Part shown: piece after piece, positions 1 to 13,231 of the stretch
Layout of the letters: each line of letters begins with the position of its first letter
Numbering within the stretch: position 1 is the stretch's first letter
Made by a program: the position numbers and the translations under genes
From: Sipunculus nudus
Taxonomy: Eukaryota; Annelida; Sipuncula; Golfingiida; Sipunculidae
DNA length: 64,000 nt
Reading direction: 5' to 3'
Assembly (NCBI GenBank): GCA_026874595.1
Contig: CM049307.1
Coordinates: 61,532,370-61,596,369, forward strand
The notes under the pieces: model-generated
What the model was told of the DNA's origin: nothing
The model's input: the letters and a program-made list of their open reading frames with translations, nothing else
The model's database searches: none

Positions 1-1912
1 ATGAAAGGGGGTTTTATTTTTTTTGGGGGGGGGGGGGGGGGGGAGGTTCCCGAGACCTTAAAACGGGATGTCCGGCATCAGGTGGTGGCCTGAACGTAAA
101 TTAAAGAATGAATGGAAAATGTGATATCGTGTCCCGGCTTCCTTACAATATAATTAAATATTCGTCTGCACAATAGAACACAGACAGAAAGTCGGAGTAT
201 CTCGTTTTGTGTGTATGTATAATATAAGGATAACGAAACCATACCCAAGTTTCTCTTGCACCGCGCGCGTCAATTTTAGTACCCGAATAAAATAATTGTT
301 TCCCCGTCATATCACATTAAAATCAAAACCCTATCATGAAAAATTCATATAAGAAGCGGTACCGCAATAATTCCTAGTGAAAGAGCCCAATAAAACGTTA
401 ACCTCTTGGACTTATGTTAAAATTAAAAACAGTGTGGAATATTTCAAATAATAAAAATGTAATTTAAATACATATAATATATAAATTTTGTGTAAAGAAC
501 ATATATCGTACTGTGTCATGTGATGGGTTGTTTTTATGTATTTATTGTGCCCGTAAAACACAACTGTCCTGTCACAACTGGACCGAACGGCTGATGTACG
601 ACCTAGACATAATAACGAGTCGTATAAGAAGAAGCCGTCTACCAGATCATATTACAATATATTTAGAAATTTAATATTTAAAATTTTTATTAGAACAGCG
701 GCATTCTCATGATGATTCCGGAGCGTTGAACGTGCATTTCATGAGTGATTATCCGCCCCCCGCGGTATGATGAGGCTTGATGTTGTCAACAGCATCCTCC
801 TAGCACGTATACCATCACTCACAGCCTTCCGTCCTCTCCGGCCAGGTGGTTAGCGTATTACCCCAACCCACTGCGGAGACCCGACCGGACGATTGTTCAG
901 GACCGTGAGCCTCCAGGTATAACCCAGTGCCCTATTTACGGCTCAGAACCGCTGAATACCATATGTCCCTGATAACGCTCCTCACTCACCTTTCAACAAT
1001 CAAGCACAAGAAGAGAAAATAAAAATATTGCGGTTTTATTCATTTCTTGGTTTTATGTATCTGTACAATTTGAGTGTGTGTTTGTATTCGTGTGTATAAA
1101 AAGCGTTATCATAAAATTTTATGCTAAATTTTACTAACCGTAGTACATGATCTTCCTTATTACTTTTAGGTTCCACGAAGAGATTCGTAAAAACACCGTA
1201 AAGACGAGCTTCCTAAAACTTACAAGTCCATGATCGCCATCTTCCTACTGATACTGAGACAAGAATGGCCGGGTTGCTAAGGTGACGACAATAGCAACAT
1301 CCCCGATTCAATGACGTCATGCCGTTTTAATCTTCAAACGTTCGGCTGGAAACACGTTATACTGAGTGTTTAATATTGTTTTTATTTTACTTTGCGAAGT
1401 GAATGTGTTTCGGGGTTCATAGAGTGCGTAGTTAGGAGCCCAGACCGCAGATGGCGACACCTGACGTAAACAGCAAGTTTGTGACGTATTTTTCATCGGC
1501 ATGGGCGTAGATAACTTATTACCAGGCGGGTGTGTTATGTGATGAGAGCATTGCATCCAGAACAGAGACTGCCCGCTATTATGATTGCTGGAGCAATATG
1601 TATTGTTTATATTCATTTTGGAATATTTTAGTGAAGTCACTACAGAGTTGAGACTGAACATATGTGCTGACAGATTTAATAACAAATCAATCGATCTCGT
1701 GTATTTCGTAGAAATAATAATGAGATTAATATATTAAAAACAAGGATACATAATGAGATCTGTAATCCGTTTGGTTCAAATGAACTTCGTAAAAATAAAC
1801 TTTAAATGCAATATATTGTTTTATCTGGAATAAACTGAAATGAACACGTGACTTGTGATTTCAATATTATAATTACGTGTTATTGATGTTTAAATATACT
1901 TTTTTCACAGAG

Positions 1913-3723
1913 ATGAAAGAGGGATTTTTTTTGGGGGGGGGGGAGGGACTCTATGTTTATGGGGGTGGGGTTCCCGAGACCTCAAAACGGGATGTTCTGG
2001 CATCAGGTGGTGGCCTGAACGTAAATTAAAGAATGAATGGAAAATGTGATATCGTGTCCCGGCTTCCTTACAATATAAAACAAAATTCGTCTGCACAATA
2101 GAACACAGACAGAAATTCGGAGTATCTCGTTTTGTGTGTATGCGTAATATAAGGATAAAGAAAACGTACGTTAGTTTCTCATGCATCGCGCGCGTCAATT
2201 TTAGTACCCGAATAAAATAATTGTTTCCCCGTCATATCACATTAAAATCAAAACCTTATCATGAAAAATTCATAAAAGAAGCGGGTCCGCAATAATTTGT
2301 AGAGAAAGAGCCCAAGAAACGTAACTCTCTTGGACTTATGTTAAAATTAAAAACCCGTAAAACACAACTGTCCTGTCACAACTAGACCGAACGGCTGATG
2401 TACGACCTGGACATAAATAAGGGGCCGTATGAGAAGAAGCCGTCTACCAGATCATATTACAATATATTTAGAAATTTAATATGCGAAATATTTATTAGAA
2501 CAGCGGCATTCTCATGATGATTATGGAGCGTTAAACGTGCATTTTATCAGTGATTATCGGGCCCGTCCGGTATGATGACGCTCATGTGGTCAACAGCATC
2601 CTCCTAGCACCTATACCGTCACTCACAGCCTTCAGTCCTCTCCGGCCAGGGGGTAAGCGTATTACCCCAACCCACTGCGGAGACCCGACCGGACGATTGT
2701 TCAGGACCGTGAGCCCCCATGCAGGTATAACCCAGTGCCCTATTTACGGCTCAGAACCGCTGAATACCATATCTCCCTGATTGCACTCCTCACTCACTTT
2801 TCAAACAATCAAGCACAGGAAGAGAAAATAAAAATATTGCGGTTTCATTCATGTCTTGGTTTTATGTATCTGTAAAATTCGAGTGTGTGTTTGTCTTCGT
2901 GTGTATAAAAAGCGTTATCATAAAATTTTATGCTAAATTTTATTAACCGTAGGACATGATCTTCCTCATTACTTTTAGATTCCACGAAGAGATTCGTAAA
3001 AACACCGTAAAGACGGGCTTTCTTCAATTTACAAGTCCATGATCGCCTTCTTCTTACTGATACTGAGACAAGAATGGCCGGGTTGCTAACGTGACGACAA
3101 GCAACATCCCCGATTCAATGACGTCATGCCGTTTTAATCTTCAAACGTTCGGCTGGAAACACGTAATACTGAGTGTTTAATATTGTTTTTATTTTACTTT
3201 GCGAAGTGAATGTGTTTCGGGGTTCATGGAGTGCGTAGTTAGTAGCCCAGACCGCAGATGGCGACACCTGACGTAAACAGCAAGTTTGTGACGTATTTTT
3301 CATCGGCATGGGCGTAGATAACTTATTACCACGCGGGTGTGTAATGTGATGAGAGCATTGCATCCAGAACAGAGACTGCCCGCTGTTGTGATTTGCTGGA
3401 GCAATATGTATTGTTTATATTTATTTTGGAATATTTTAGTGAAGTCACTGCAGAGTTCAGAATGAACATATGTGCTGACAGATTTAATAATAAATCAAAC
3501 GATCTCGTGTATTTCGTGGAAATAATAATGAGATCAATATATTTAAAACAATGATACATAATGAGATCTGTAATCCGTTTGGTTCAAAGGAACTTCGTAA
3601 AAGTAAACTTTAAATGCAATATATTGTTTTATCTGGAATAAACTGAAATGAACACGTGACTTGTGATTATAATATTATAATTACGTGCATGTTATAGATG
3701 TTTCAATACACTTTTTCACAGAT
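1913..3723. repeat. Short satellite monomer (first copy of the recurring variant)
   Basis: This unit is about 1811 bp. It lacks roughly 118 bp just after 2354, where other units carry the AT-rich stretch leading to GTATTTATTGTGCCCG. It shares private features with the unit at 11424, including CTCTATG between the two G-tracts and the same 118-bp deletion. Confidence 0.9.
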
Positions 3724-6700
3724 ATGAAAGGGGGATTTTTTTTTTGGGGGGGGGGACTGGATTTTAGGAGGGGGGGGGGGTTTCGAGACCTTAAAAGGGG
3801 ATGTCCTGGCATCAGGTGGTGGCCTGAACGTAAATTAAAGAATGAATGGAAAATGTGATTTCGTGTCCCGGTTTCCTTACAATATAAAACAAAATTCGTT
3901 TGCACAATAGAACACAGACAGAAGGTCGGAACATCTCGTTTTGAGTGTATGCATAATATAAGGATAAAGAAAACATACCTTAGTTTCTCATTCACCATGC
4001 GCGTCAATTTTAGTACCCGAATAAAATAATTGTTACCCCGTAATATCACATTAAAATCAAAACACTTTCATGAAAAATTCATATAAGAAGCGGGTCCGCA
4101 ATAATTTCTAGAGAAAGAGCCCAAGAAACGTTACTCTCTTGGACTTATGTTAAAATTAAAAACGGTGTAGAATATTTCACAAAATAAAAATATAATTTAA
4201 ATACATATAATATATAAAATTTGTATAAAGAACATGTATCGTACTGAGTCGTGAGATGGGTTGTTTTTATGTATTTATTGTGCCCGTAAAACATAACTGT
4301 CCTGTCACAACTGGACCGAACGGCTGATGTACGACCTGGACATAAATAAGGGGCCGTATAAGAAGAAGCCGTCTACCCGATCATATTACATTATATTTAG
4401 AAATTTAATATTTAAAATATTTATTAAAACAGCGTCATTCACAAGATGATTACGGTGCGTTGAACGTGCATTTTATCAGTAATTATCAGCCCCGTCCGGT
4501 ATGATGAGGCTCATGTTGTCAACAGCATCCTCCTAGCACCTATACCGTCACTCACAGCCTTCAGTCCTCTCCGGCCAGGGGGTAAGCGTATTACCCCAAC
4601 CCACTGCGGAGACCCGACCGGACGATTGTTTAGGACCGTGAGCCCCCATGCAGGTATAACCCAGTGCCCTATTTACGGCTCAGAACCGCTGAATACCATA
4701 TCTCCCTGATTGCGCTCCTCACTCACCTTTCAAACAATCAAGCACAGGAAGAGAAAATAAAAATATTGCGGTTTCATTCATGTCTTGGTTTTATGTATAT
4801 GTACAATTCGAGTGTGTGTTTGTCTTCGTGTGTATAAAAAGCGTTATCATAAAATTTTATGTTAAATTTTACTAACCGTAGTACATGATCTTCCTTATTA
4901 CTTTTAGATTCCACGAAGAGATTCGTAAAAACACCGTAAAGACGGGCTTCCTACAACATACAAGTCCATGATCGCCTTATTCTTACTGACACTGAGACGA
5001 GAATGGCCGGGTTGCTAACGTGACGACAATAGCAACATCCCCGATTCAATGACGTCATGCCGTTTTAATCTTCAAACGTTCGGTTGTGAACACGTAATAC
5101 TGAGTGTTTAATATTGTTTTTATTTCATCTTACGAAGTGAATGTGTTTCGGGGTTCATAGAGTGCGTAGTTAGGAGCCCAGACCGCAGATGGCGAAACCT
5201 GACGTAAACAGCAAGTTTGTGACGTATTTTTCATCGGCATGGGCGTAGATAACTTATTACCTCGCGGGTGTGTTATGTGATGAGAGCATTGCATCCAGAA
5301 CAGAGACTGCCCGTTGTTGTGATTTGCTGGAGCAATATGTATTGTTTTTATTCATTTTGGAATATTTTAGAGAAGTCACTGCAGAGTTGAGAATGAACAT
5401 ATGTGCTGACAGATTTAATAACAAATCAAACGATCTCGTGTATTCCGTGGAAATAATAATGAGATCAATATATTTAAAACAAGGATACATAATGAGATTT
5501 GTAATCCGTTTGGTTCAAAGGAACTTCGTAAAAATAAACTTTAAATGCAATATATTGTTTTATCTGGAATAAACTGAAATGAACACGTGACTTGTGATTA
5601 CAATATTATAATTACGTGTTATTGATGTTTCAATACACTTTTTCACAGAGATGAAAGGGGCATTTTTTTTTGGGGGGGGGGGGGGACTGGATATTGGGGG
5701 GGGGGGGGGGGTTTTGGGACCATAAAAGGGGATGTCCTGGCATCAGGTGGTGGCCTGAACGTAAATTAAAGAATGAATGGAAAATGTGATTTCGTGTCCC
5801 GGCTTCCTTACAATATAAAACAAAATTCGTTTGCACAATAGAAAACAGACAGAAGGTCGGAACATCTCGTTTTGAGTGTATGCATAATATAAGGATAAAG
5901 AAAACATACCTTAGTTTCTCATGCACCGCGCGCGTCAATTTTAGTACCCGAATAAAATAATTGTTACCCCGTCATATCACATTAAAATCAAAACACTTTC
6001 ATAAAAAATTCATATAAGAAGCGGGTCCGCAATAATTTCTAGAGAAAGAGCCCAAGAAACGTTACTTTCTTGGACTTATGTTAAAATTAAAAACAGTGTA
6101 GAATATTTCAAATAATAAAAATATAATTTAAATACATAAAATATATAAAATTTGTATAAAGAACATGTATCGTACTGAGTCGTGAGATGGGTTGTTTATA
6201 TGTATTTATTGCGCCCGCAAAACACAACTGTCCTGTCACAACTGGACCGAACGGCTGATGTACGACCTGGACATAAATAAGAGGCCGTATAAATAGAAGC
6301 CGTCTACCAGATCATATTACAATATATTTAGAAATTTAATATTTTAAATATTTATTAGAACAGCGGCATTTTCATGATGATTATGGAGCGTTGAACGTGC
6401 ATTTTATCAGTAATTATCCGCCCCCTGCGGTATGATGAGGCTGAATGTTGTCAACAGCATCCTCCTAGCACCTATACCGTCACTCACAGCCTTCAGTCCT
6501 CTCCGGCCAGGGGGTAAGCGTATTACCCCAACCGACTGCGGAGACCCGACCGGATGATTGTTCAGGACCGTGAGCCCCCAGGTATAACCCAGTGCCCTAT
6601 TTACGGTTCAGAAGCGCTGAATACCGTATCTGCCTGATTGCGCTCCTCGCTCACCTTTCAAACAATCAAGCACAGGAAGAGAAAATAAAAATATTGCGGT

Positions 6701-7576
6701 TTCATTCATGTCTTGGTTTTATGTATCTGTAAAATTCGAGTGTGTGTTTGTCTTCGTGTGTATAAAAAGCGTTATCATAAAATTTTATGCTAAATTTTTT
6801 TAACCGTAGGACATGATCTTCGTTATTACTTTTAGGTTCTACGAAGAGATTCGTAAAAACACCGTAAAGACGGGCTTCCTACAATTTACAAGTCCATGAT
6901 CGCCTTCTTCTTACTGATACTGAGACAAGAATGGCCGGGTTGCTAACGTGACGACAATAGCAACATCCCCGATTCAATGACGTCATGCCATTTTAATCTT
7001 CAAACGTTCGGCTGGAAACACGTAATACTGAGTGTTTAATATTGTTTTTATTTTACTTTGCGAAGTGAATGTGTTTCGGGGTTCATAGAGTGCGTAGTTA
7101 GGAGTCCAGACCGCAGATGGCGACACCTGACGTAAACAGCAAGTTTGTGACGTATTTTTCATCGGCATGGGCGTAGATAACTTATTACCACGCGGGTGTG
7201 TTCTGTGATGAGAGCATTGCATCCAGAGCAGAGACTGCCCGCTGTTGTGATTTGCCGGAGCAATATGTATTGTTTATATTCATTTTGGAATATTTTAGTG
7301 AAGTCACTGCAGAGTTGAGACTGAACATATGTGCTGACAGATTCAATAACAAATCAAACGATCTCGTGTATTTCTTGGAAATAATAATAAGATCAATATA
7401 TTTAAAACAAGGTATGAGATTTGTAATTCGTTTGGTTCAAAGGAACTTCGTAAAAATAAACTTTAAATGCAATATATTGTTTTATCTGGAATAAACTGAA
7501 ATGAACACGTGACTTGTGATTATAATATTATAATTACGTGCATGTTATAGATGTTTCAATACACTTTTTCACATTT

Positions 7577-10500
7577 ATGAAAGGGTTTTTTTTTTTGGGG
7601 GGGGGGGGGCACTGGATTTTAGGAGGGGGGGGGGTCCCGAGACCTTAAAAGTGGATGTCCTGGCATCAGGTGGTGGCCTGAACGTAAATTAAAGAATGAA
7701 TGGAAAATGTGATATCGTGTCCCGGCTTCCTTACAATATAGTACAATATTCGTCTGCACAATAGAACACAGACAGAAAGTCGGAGCATCTCGTTTTGTGT
7801 GTATGCATAATATAAGGATAAAGAAAACATACCTTAGTTTCTCATGCACCGCGCGCGTCAATTTTAGTACCCGAATAAAATAATTGTTACCCCGTAATAT
7901 CACATTAAAATCAAAACACTTTCATGAAAAATTCATATAAGAAGCGGGTCCGCAATAATTTCTAGAGAAAGAGCCCAAGAAACGTTACTTTCTTGGACTT
8001 ATGTTAAAATTAAAAACAGTGTAGAATATTTCAAAAATTGAAAATATAATTTAAATACATAAAATATATAAAATTTGTATAAAGAACATGTATCGTACTG
8101 AGTCGTGAGATGGGTTGTTTATATGTATTTATTGCGCCCGCAAAACACAACTGTCCTGTCACAACTGGACCGAACGGCTGATGTACGACCTGGACATAAA
8201 TAAGGGGCCGTATAAGAAGAAGCCGTCTACCCGATCATATTACATTATATTTAGAAATTTAATTTTTAAAATATTTATTAGAAGAGCGGCATTCTCATGA
8301 TGATTATAGAGCGTTAAACGTGCATTTTATGAGTAATTATCAGCCCCGTCCGGTATGATGAGGCTCATGTTGTCAACAGCATCCTCCTAGCACCTATACC
8401 GTCACTCACAGCCTTCAGTCCTCTCTGGCCAGGGGGTAAGCGTATTACCCCAACCCACAGCGGAGACCCGACCGGACGATTGTTCAGGACATTGAGCCCC
8501 CATGCAGGTATAACCCGGTGCCCTATTTACGGCTCAGAACCGCTGAATACCATATCTCCCTGATTGCGCTCCTCACTCACCTTTCAAACAATCAAGCACA
8601 GGAAGAGAAATAAAAATATTGCGGTTTTATTCATGCCTTGATTTTATGTATCTGTACAATTCGAGTGTGTGTTTGTCTTCGTGTGTATAAAAAGCGTTAT
8701 CATAAAAGGTTATGCTAAATTTTACTAACCGTAGTACATGATCTTCGTTATTACTTTTAGGTTCTACGAAGAGATTCGTAAAAACACCGTAAAGACGGGC
8801 TTCCTACAACTTACAAATCCATGATCGCCTTCTTCTTACTGATACTGAGACAAGAATGGCCGGGTTGCTAACGTGACGACAATAGCAACATCCCCGATTC
8901 AATGACGTCATGCCGTTTTAATCTTCAAACGTTCGGCTGGAAACACGTAATACTGAGTGTTTAATATTGTTTTTATTTTACTTTGCGAAGTGAATGTGTT
9001 TCGGGGTTCATAGAGTGCGTAGTTAGGAGTCCAGACCGCAGATGGCGACACCTGACGTAAACAGCAAGTTTGTGACGTATTTTTCATCGGCATGGGCGTA
9101 GATAACTTATTACCACGCGGGTGTGTTCTGTGATGAGAGCATTGCATCCAGAGCAGAGACTGCCCGCTGTTGTGATTTGCTGGAGCAATATGTATTGTTT
9201 ATATTCATTTTGGAATATTTTAGTGAAGTCACTGCAGAGTTGAGACTGAACATATGTGCTGACAGATTCAATAACAAATCAAACGATCTCGTGTATTTCT
9301 TGGAAATAATAATAAGATCAATATATTTAAAACAAGGTATGAGATTTGTAATCCGTTTGGTTCAAAGGAACTTCGTAAAAATAAACTTTAAATGCAATAT
9401 ATTGTTTTATCTGGAATAAACTGAAATGAACACGTGACTTGTGATTATAATATTATAATTACGTGCATGTTATAGATGTTTCAATACACTTTTTCACATT
9501 TATGAAAGGGGTTTTTTTTTTTGGGGGGGGGGCACTGGATTTTAGGAGGGGGGGGGGTCCCGAGACCTTAAAAGTGGATGTCCTGGCATCAGGTGGTGGC
9601 CTGAACGTAAATTAAAGAATGAATGGAAAATGTGATATCGTGTCCCGGCTTCCTTACAATATAGTACAATATTCGTCTGCACAATAGAACACAGACAGAA
9701 AGTCGGAGCATCTCGTTTTGTGTGTATGCATAATATAAGGATAAAGAAAACATACCTTAGTTTCTCATGCACCGCGCGCGTCAATTTTAGTACCCGAATA
9801 AAATAATTGTTACCCCGTAATATCACATTAAAATCAAAACACTTTCATGAAAAATTCATATAAGAAGCGGGTCCGCAATAATTTCTAGAGAAAGAGCCCA
9901 AGAAACGTTACTTTCTTGGACTTATGTTAAAATTAAAAACAGTGTAGAATATTTCAAAAATTGAAAATATAATTTAAATACATAAAATATATAAAATTTG
10001 TATAAAGAACATGTATCGTACTGAGTCGTGAGATGGGTTGTTTATATGTATTTATTGCGCCCGCAAAACACAACTGTCCTGTCACAACTGGACCGAACGG
10101 CTGATGTACGACCTGGACATAAATAAGGGGCCGTATAAGAAGAAGCCGTCTACCAGATCATATTACAATATATTTAGAAATTTAATATTTTAAATATTTA
10201 TTAGAACAGCGGCATTTTCATGATGATTATGGAGCGTTGAACGTGCATTTTATCAGTAATTATCCGCCCCGTGCGGTATGATGAGGCTGAATGTTGTCAA
10301 CAGCATCCTCCTAGCACCTATACCGTCACTCACAGCCTTCAGTCCTCTCCGGCCAGGGGGTAAGCGTATTACCCCAACCCACTGCGGAGACCCGACCGGA
10401 CGATTGTTCAGGACCGTTAGCCCCCAGGTAAAACCCAGTGCCCTATTTATGGGTCAGAGCCGCTGAATACCATATCTCCCTGACTGCGCTGCTCACTCAC

Positions 10501-11423
10501 CTTTCAAACAATCAAGCACAGGAAGAGGAAATAAAAATATTGCGATTTTATTGATGCCTTGATTTTATGTATCTGTACAATTCGAGTGTGTGTTTGTCTT
10601 CGTGTGTATAAAAAGCGTTATCATAAAAGGTTATGCTAAATTTTACTAACCGTAGTACATGATCTTCCTTATTACTTTTAGGTTCCACGAAGAGATTCGA
10701 AAAAACACCGTAAAGACGGGCTTCCTACAAATTACAAGTCCATGATCGCATTCTTCTTACTGATACTGAGACAAGAATGGCCGGGTTGCTAACGTGACGA
10801 CGATAGCAACATCCCCGATTCAATGACGTCATGCCGTTTTAATCTTCAAACGTTCGGCTGGAAACACGTAATACTGAGTGTTTAATATTGTTTTTATTTT
10901 ACTTTGAGAAGTGAATGTGTTTCGGGGTTCATAGTGTGTAGTTAGGAGCCCAGACCGCAGATAGCGACACCTGACGTAAACAGCAAGTTTGTGACGTATT
11001 TTTCATCGGCATGGGCGTAGATAACTTATTACCACGCGGGTGTGTTATGTGATGAGAGCATTGCATCCAGAACAGAGACGGCCCGCTGTTGTGATCTGCT
11101 GGAGCAGTATGTATTGTTTATATTCATTTTGGAATATTTTAGTGAAGTCACTGCAGAGTTGAGACTGAACATATGTGCTGACAGATTTAATATCAAATCA
11201 AATGATCTCGTCTATATCATGGAAATAATAATGAGATGAATATATTTAAAACAAGGATACATAATGAGATCTGTAATCCGTTTGGTTCAAAGGAACTTCG
11301 TAAAAATAAACTTTAAATGCAATATATTGTTTTATCTAGAATAAACTGAAATGAACACGTGACTTGTGATTCCAATATTATAATTACGTGTTATTGATGT
11401 TTAAATATACTTTTTTCACAGAG
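7577..11423. repeat. Pair of near-identical adjacent satellite monomers
   Basis: The units starting at 7577 and 9502 are almost identical over long stretches. For example, 7619-8110 matches 9542-10035 nearly base for base. They share a private TTTATGAAAGGG entry to the G-tract block. They diverge mainly in the second half of the latter unit. This is the expected product of a recent unequal exchange or local duplication. Confidence 0.85.
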
Positions 11424-13231
11424 ATGAAAGGGGGATTTTTTTGGGGGGGGGGACTCTATGTTTGGGGGGGGGGGGGGGGGTTCCCGAGACCTCAAAACGG
11501 GATGTCCTGGCCTCAGGTGGTGGCCTGAACGTAAATTAAAGAATGAATGGAAAATGTGATATCGTGTCCCGGCTTCCTTACAAAATAAAACAAAATTTGT
11601 CTGCACAATAGAACACAGACAGAAATTCGGAGTATCTCGTTTTGTGTGTATGCGTAATATAAGGATAAAGAAAACGTACGTTAGTTTCTCATGCATCGAG
11701 CGCGTCAATTTTAGTACCCGAATAAAATAATTGTTTCCCCGTCATATCACATTAAAATCAAAACCTTATCATGAAAAATTCATATAAGAGGCGGGTCCGC
11801 AATAATTTCTAGAGAAAGAGCCCAAGAAACGTAACTCCCTTGGACTTATGTTAAAATTAAAAACCCTTGAAACACAACTGTCCTGTCACAACTGGACCGA
11901 ACGGCTGATGTACGACCTGGACATAAATAAGGGGCCGTATGAGAAGAAGCCGTCTACCAGATCATATTACAATATATTTAGAAATTTAATATTCGAAATA
12001 TTTATTAGAACCGCGGCATTCTCATGATGATTATGGAGCGTTGAACGTGCATTTTATCAGTAATTATCGGGCCCATCCGGTATGATGAGGCTCATGTTGT
12101 CAACAGCATCCTCCTAGCACCTATACCGTCACTCACAGCCTTCAGTCATCTCCGGCCAGGGGGTATGCGTATTACCCCAACCCACTGCGGAGACCCGACC
12201 GGACGATTGTTCAGGACCGTGAGCCCCCATGCAGGTATAACTTGGTGCCCTATTTACGGCTCAGAACCGCTGAATACCATATCTCCCTGATTGCGCTCCT
12301 CACTCACCTTTCAAACAATCAAGCACAGGAAGAGAAAATAAAAATATTGCGGTTTTATTCATGTCTTGGTTTTATGTATATGTACAATTCGAGTGTGTGT
12401 TTGTCTTCGTGTGTATAAAAAGCGTTATCATAAAATTTTATGCTAAATTTTACTAACCGTAGTACATGATCTTCCTTATTACTTTTAGATTCCACGAAGA
12501 GGTTCGTAAAAACACCGTAAAGACGGGCTTCCTACAACTTACAAGTCCATGATCGCCTTCTTCTTACTGATACTGAGACAAGAATGGCCGGGTTGCTAAG
12601 GTGACGACATTAGCAACATCCCCGATTCAATGACGTCATGCCGTTTTAATCTTCAAACGTTCGGCTGGAAACACGTAATACTGAGTGTTTAATATTGTTT
12701 TTATTTTACTTTGGGAAGTGAATGTGTTTCGGGGTTCATAGAGTGCGTAGTTAGGAGTCCAGACCGCAGATGGCGACACCTGACGTAAACAGCAAGTTTG
12801 TGACGTATTTTTCATCGGCATGGGCGTAGATAACTTATTACCACGCGGGTGTGTTATGTGATGAGAGCATTGCATCCAGAACAGAGATTGCCCGCTGTTG
12901 TGATCTGCTGGAGCAGTATGTATTGTTTATATTCATTTTGGAATATTTTAGTGAAGTCACTGCAGAGTTGAGAATGAACATATGTGCTGACAGATTTAAT
13001 AACAAATCAAACGATCTCGTGTATTTCGTGGAAATAATAATGAGATCAATATATTTAAAACAAGGATACGTAATAAGATCTGTAATCCGTTTGGTTCAAA
13101 GGAACTTCGTAAAAATAAACTTTAAATGCAATATATTGTTTTATCTGGAATAAACTGAAATGAACACGTGACTTGTGATTCCAATATTATAATTACGTGT
13201 TATTGATGTTTGAATATACTTTTTTCACAGA
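11424..13231. repeat. Short satellite monomer (second copy of the recurring variant)
   Basis: This unit is about 1808 bp with the same 118-bp deletion (near 11874) and the same CTCTATG spacer as the unit at 1913. It lies five units, about 9.5 kb, downstream of that unit, which supports a five-monomer higher-order repeat. Confidence 0.9.

Noticed and set aside
1..1912. rDNA spacer or 5S rRNA cluster as the origin of the satellite
   Set aside because: I could not find 5S, U-snRNA or histone-like conserved segments in the monomer.
7619..7903. Minus-strand 90-120 codon frames beginning MTRAVHEKL in many satellite units
   Set aside because: They run into the poly-G block, giving proline runs of varying length and frame. 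They are truncated in several units and show no protein family.
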